64,000 bases of DNA. Source: Bradyrhizobium canariense. GTDB lineage: Bacteria > Pseudomonadota > Alphaproteobacteria > Rhizobiales > Xanthobacteraceae. The position numbers and the translations under genes are program-made. The stretch spans positions 1-64,000 of the forward strand of contig NZ_VSST01000015.1 of NCBI RefSeq assembly GCF_019402665.1, written 5' to 3'. Shown here piece by piece: positions 62,267 to 64,000 of the stretch (positions are counted from its first letter, which is position 1; each line of letters opens with the position of its first letter). The notes under the pieces are model-generated. The model was not told the origin of the DNA. It was given only the letters and a program-made list of their open reading frames with translations, and searched no databases.

Positions 62267-62360
62267 GGCGGGGGATTTAGCAGCCTGTGACTGAACATCA
62301 AGCGACGATCCACAGGCGTAGACGCTAGTGAGTTGCAGGAGCGATGACCCCCCTGGTTTT

Positions 62361-62449
62361 GTAGGGTGGGCAAAGGCGCGGAGCGCCGTGCCCACCATCT
62401 TTCGGGGACGCTGACACATTGTGGGCACGCTTCGCTTTGCCCACCCTAC
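62361..62449. repeat. Palindromic intergenic repeat, second type
   Basis: GTAGGGTGGGCAAAG (62361-62375) pairs perfectly with CTTTGCCCACCCTAC (62435-62449). Inside, GTGCCCAC and GTGGGCAC form another hairpin. The pattern GTAGGGTGGGCAAAG...CTTTGCCCACCCTAC is a dispersed repeat type in Bradyrhizobium-like genomes. It lies between the transporter start and the quinone oxidoreductase 3' end. Confidence 0.75.
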
Positions 62450-62477
62450 GAGACCGAGGTCTTTGGCCCCTCGAATG

Positions 62478-63449
62478 TTAAGGCAGCGTCACGACGATCT
62501 TGCCGAGATGCTTGTTGGCCTCCATGTGCTCGAACGCCTTGTCGATGTCGTCGAAAGCGAACACCTTGTCGATCGGCAGCTGCAGTTTTCGTGACTCGAC
62601 CGCGCCCCAGATGTCCTTCTTGACCTCGTCGAAGATCTCACGGATCTCCGCGATGGTGCGGGTGCGGAAGGTGACGCCGACATAGTCGATGCGGCGCGCC
62701 GCGTGCAGGTCGAAGTTGAAATCGGCATGGGTGCCGCCGAGCCGGCCGACATTGACGATGCGGCCTTTTACCTTCGTCGCGGCGAGGTTCTGGCTCGCGA
62801 CCTTGCCCGAGACCTGGTCCACGATGAGGTCGACACCTTCGCCGTTCGTCGCCTTCAGCACCTCGTCGACCCATGTGGGGTCGGAGGAATCGACCGCGAG
62901 GTCGGCGCCATACTCCTTCAGTCGGCCGCGGCGAGCCGCATCGGTCGAGGAGCCGATCACCAGCCTGGCGCCCTTGAGTTTCGCAATCTGCATCGCCATC
63001 AGGCCGACGCCGGAGCTTGCGCCCTGGATCAGCACCGCTTGCCCGGGCTGCACGCCGCCGATGGTGACGACGGCGTTGTGCATGGTCGCGAGCGCGACGG
63101 GCAGGGTGGCGGCTTCCTCGAAGTTTATGTTCGAGGGCGCGCGGAACAGCCGGCCGTGGTCAGCCAGCGTGTATTCGGCAAACGCCGCGCCGCCCGAGCC
63201 CATGATGCGGTCGCCGACCTTGACGCCTTTGGCATCCGGTCCAAGCGCGGCGACCTCGCCGGCCCATTCCATGCCGAGCACGGTCCCAGCACCGCCGGCC
63301 GCGCCATGGGCGTGGCCCTTGCGCATGCCGGTGTCGGCGCGATTGAGGCCACAGGCGCGGACGCGGACCAGCACCTGCGTGCCTTCAGGCTTTGGTTGAG
63401 CGACGTCGGAAATCGTAGCGCCACCAGGGCCGTAGACATAAGCCTTCAT
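62478..63449 (-). CDS. Zinc-independent quinone oxidoreductase-like (MDR family) protein
   Basis: The 323 residues have the medium-chain dehydrogenase layout: an N-terminal GroES-like domain (VRVRACGLNRADTGMRKGHA) and a Rossmann domain with QGASSGVGLMAMQIAKLKGA. The zinc-binding cysteines of alcohol dehydrogenases are not seen, and NRADTGMRKG is the quinone-oxidoreductase form. It uses NADPH to reduce quinones or alpha,beta-unsaturated carbonyls. A nitronate monooxygenase gene lies 25 bp upstream on the same strand and may be co-transcribed. Confidence 0.9.
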   Translation of the reverse strand: MKAYVYGPGGATISDVAQPKPEGTQVLVRVRACGLNRADTGMRKGHAHGAAGGAGTVLGMEWAGEVAALGPDAKGVKVGDRIMGSGGAAFAEYTLADHGRLFRAPSNINFEEAATLPVALATMHNAVVTIGGVQPGQAVLIQGASSGVGLMAMQIAKLKGARLVIGSSTDAARRGRLKEYGADLAVDSSDPTWVDEVLKATNGEGVDLIVDQVSGKVASQNLAATKVKGRIVNVGRLGGTHADFNFDLHAARRIDYVGVTFRTRTIAEIREIFDEVKKDIWGAVESRKLQLPIDKVFAFDDIDKAFEHMEANKHLGKIVVTLP

Positions 63450-63474
63450 GTGTTGCTCTCGCTTCTTGCAGTGA

Positions 63475-64000
<526 letters not shown>

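Overview
The window looks like chromosome of a Bradyrhizobium-type alphaproteobacterium. It is GC-rich, with a cycHJKL cytochrome c maturation operon followed by degP, an OmpR-type two-component pair and glnE, an NAD-dependent molybdenum formate dehydrogenase (fds) operon under a divergent LysR regulator, Ku, a PleC/DivJ-like kinase, and palindromic intergenic repeats of the rhizobial kind. The genus is inferred from this content, not from a database search.

Backbone, left part (1-22.6 kb): the start of a multi-GAF sensor (cut by the left edge); a TPP enzyme; a surface-glycan style block (two multi-spanning membrane proteins, a methyltransferase, a GtrB-type glycosyltransferase); a Flp pilin; small proteins; Ku; a 51-residue membrane protein behind a well-matched EcfG stress promoter; an OmpR/PhoQ-type regulator-kinase pair; a conserved unknown; cycHJKL; degP with a strong terminator behind it; and a second response regulator.

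Genomic island (about 22.64-46.86 kb): an 18-bp direct repeat, TACATGATCCGTGACGGC, flanks a block of about 24.2 kb ending in a P4-type tyrosine integrase. It sits exactly in the overlap between the response regulator gene and its histidine kinase. The island supplies a substitute 3' end so that the regulator still ends MIRDGLR instead of MIRDGIR. The kinase keeps its GTG start but is now about 24 kb away from its partner. The island has no visible relaxase, type IV secretion or phage structural genes. It carries an excisionase-like HTH protein, a run of overlapping small genes, a pair of large palindromes, three decayed ParB-like remnants, and cargo that looks defence-related: a 1646-residue protein with a nuclease-like N-terminus, a P-loop NTPase core and a long helical C-terminus (Avs/STAND-like architecture); a 2OG-Fe(II) dioxygenase translationally coupled to a HEPN/zinc-ribbon protein; a DnaJ-type zinc-finger mini-protein next to a second HEPN-like protein; and ASCH and DUF3800 proteins.

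Backbone, right part (46.9-64 kb): the displaced kinase overlapping glnE; the fds formate dehydrogenase operon (fdsG-fdsB-fdsA-fdhD-fdsD, read leftward) with its LysR regulator; a PAS-domain histidine kinase; a cation diffusion facilitator; a quinone oxidoreductase; and a nitronate monooxygenase cut by the right edge.

The most interesting biology is in the island: the integration site that repairs one signalling gene while detaching its partner, the large Avs-like protein, and the dioxygenase-HEPN operon.
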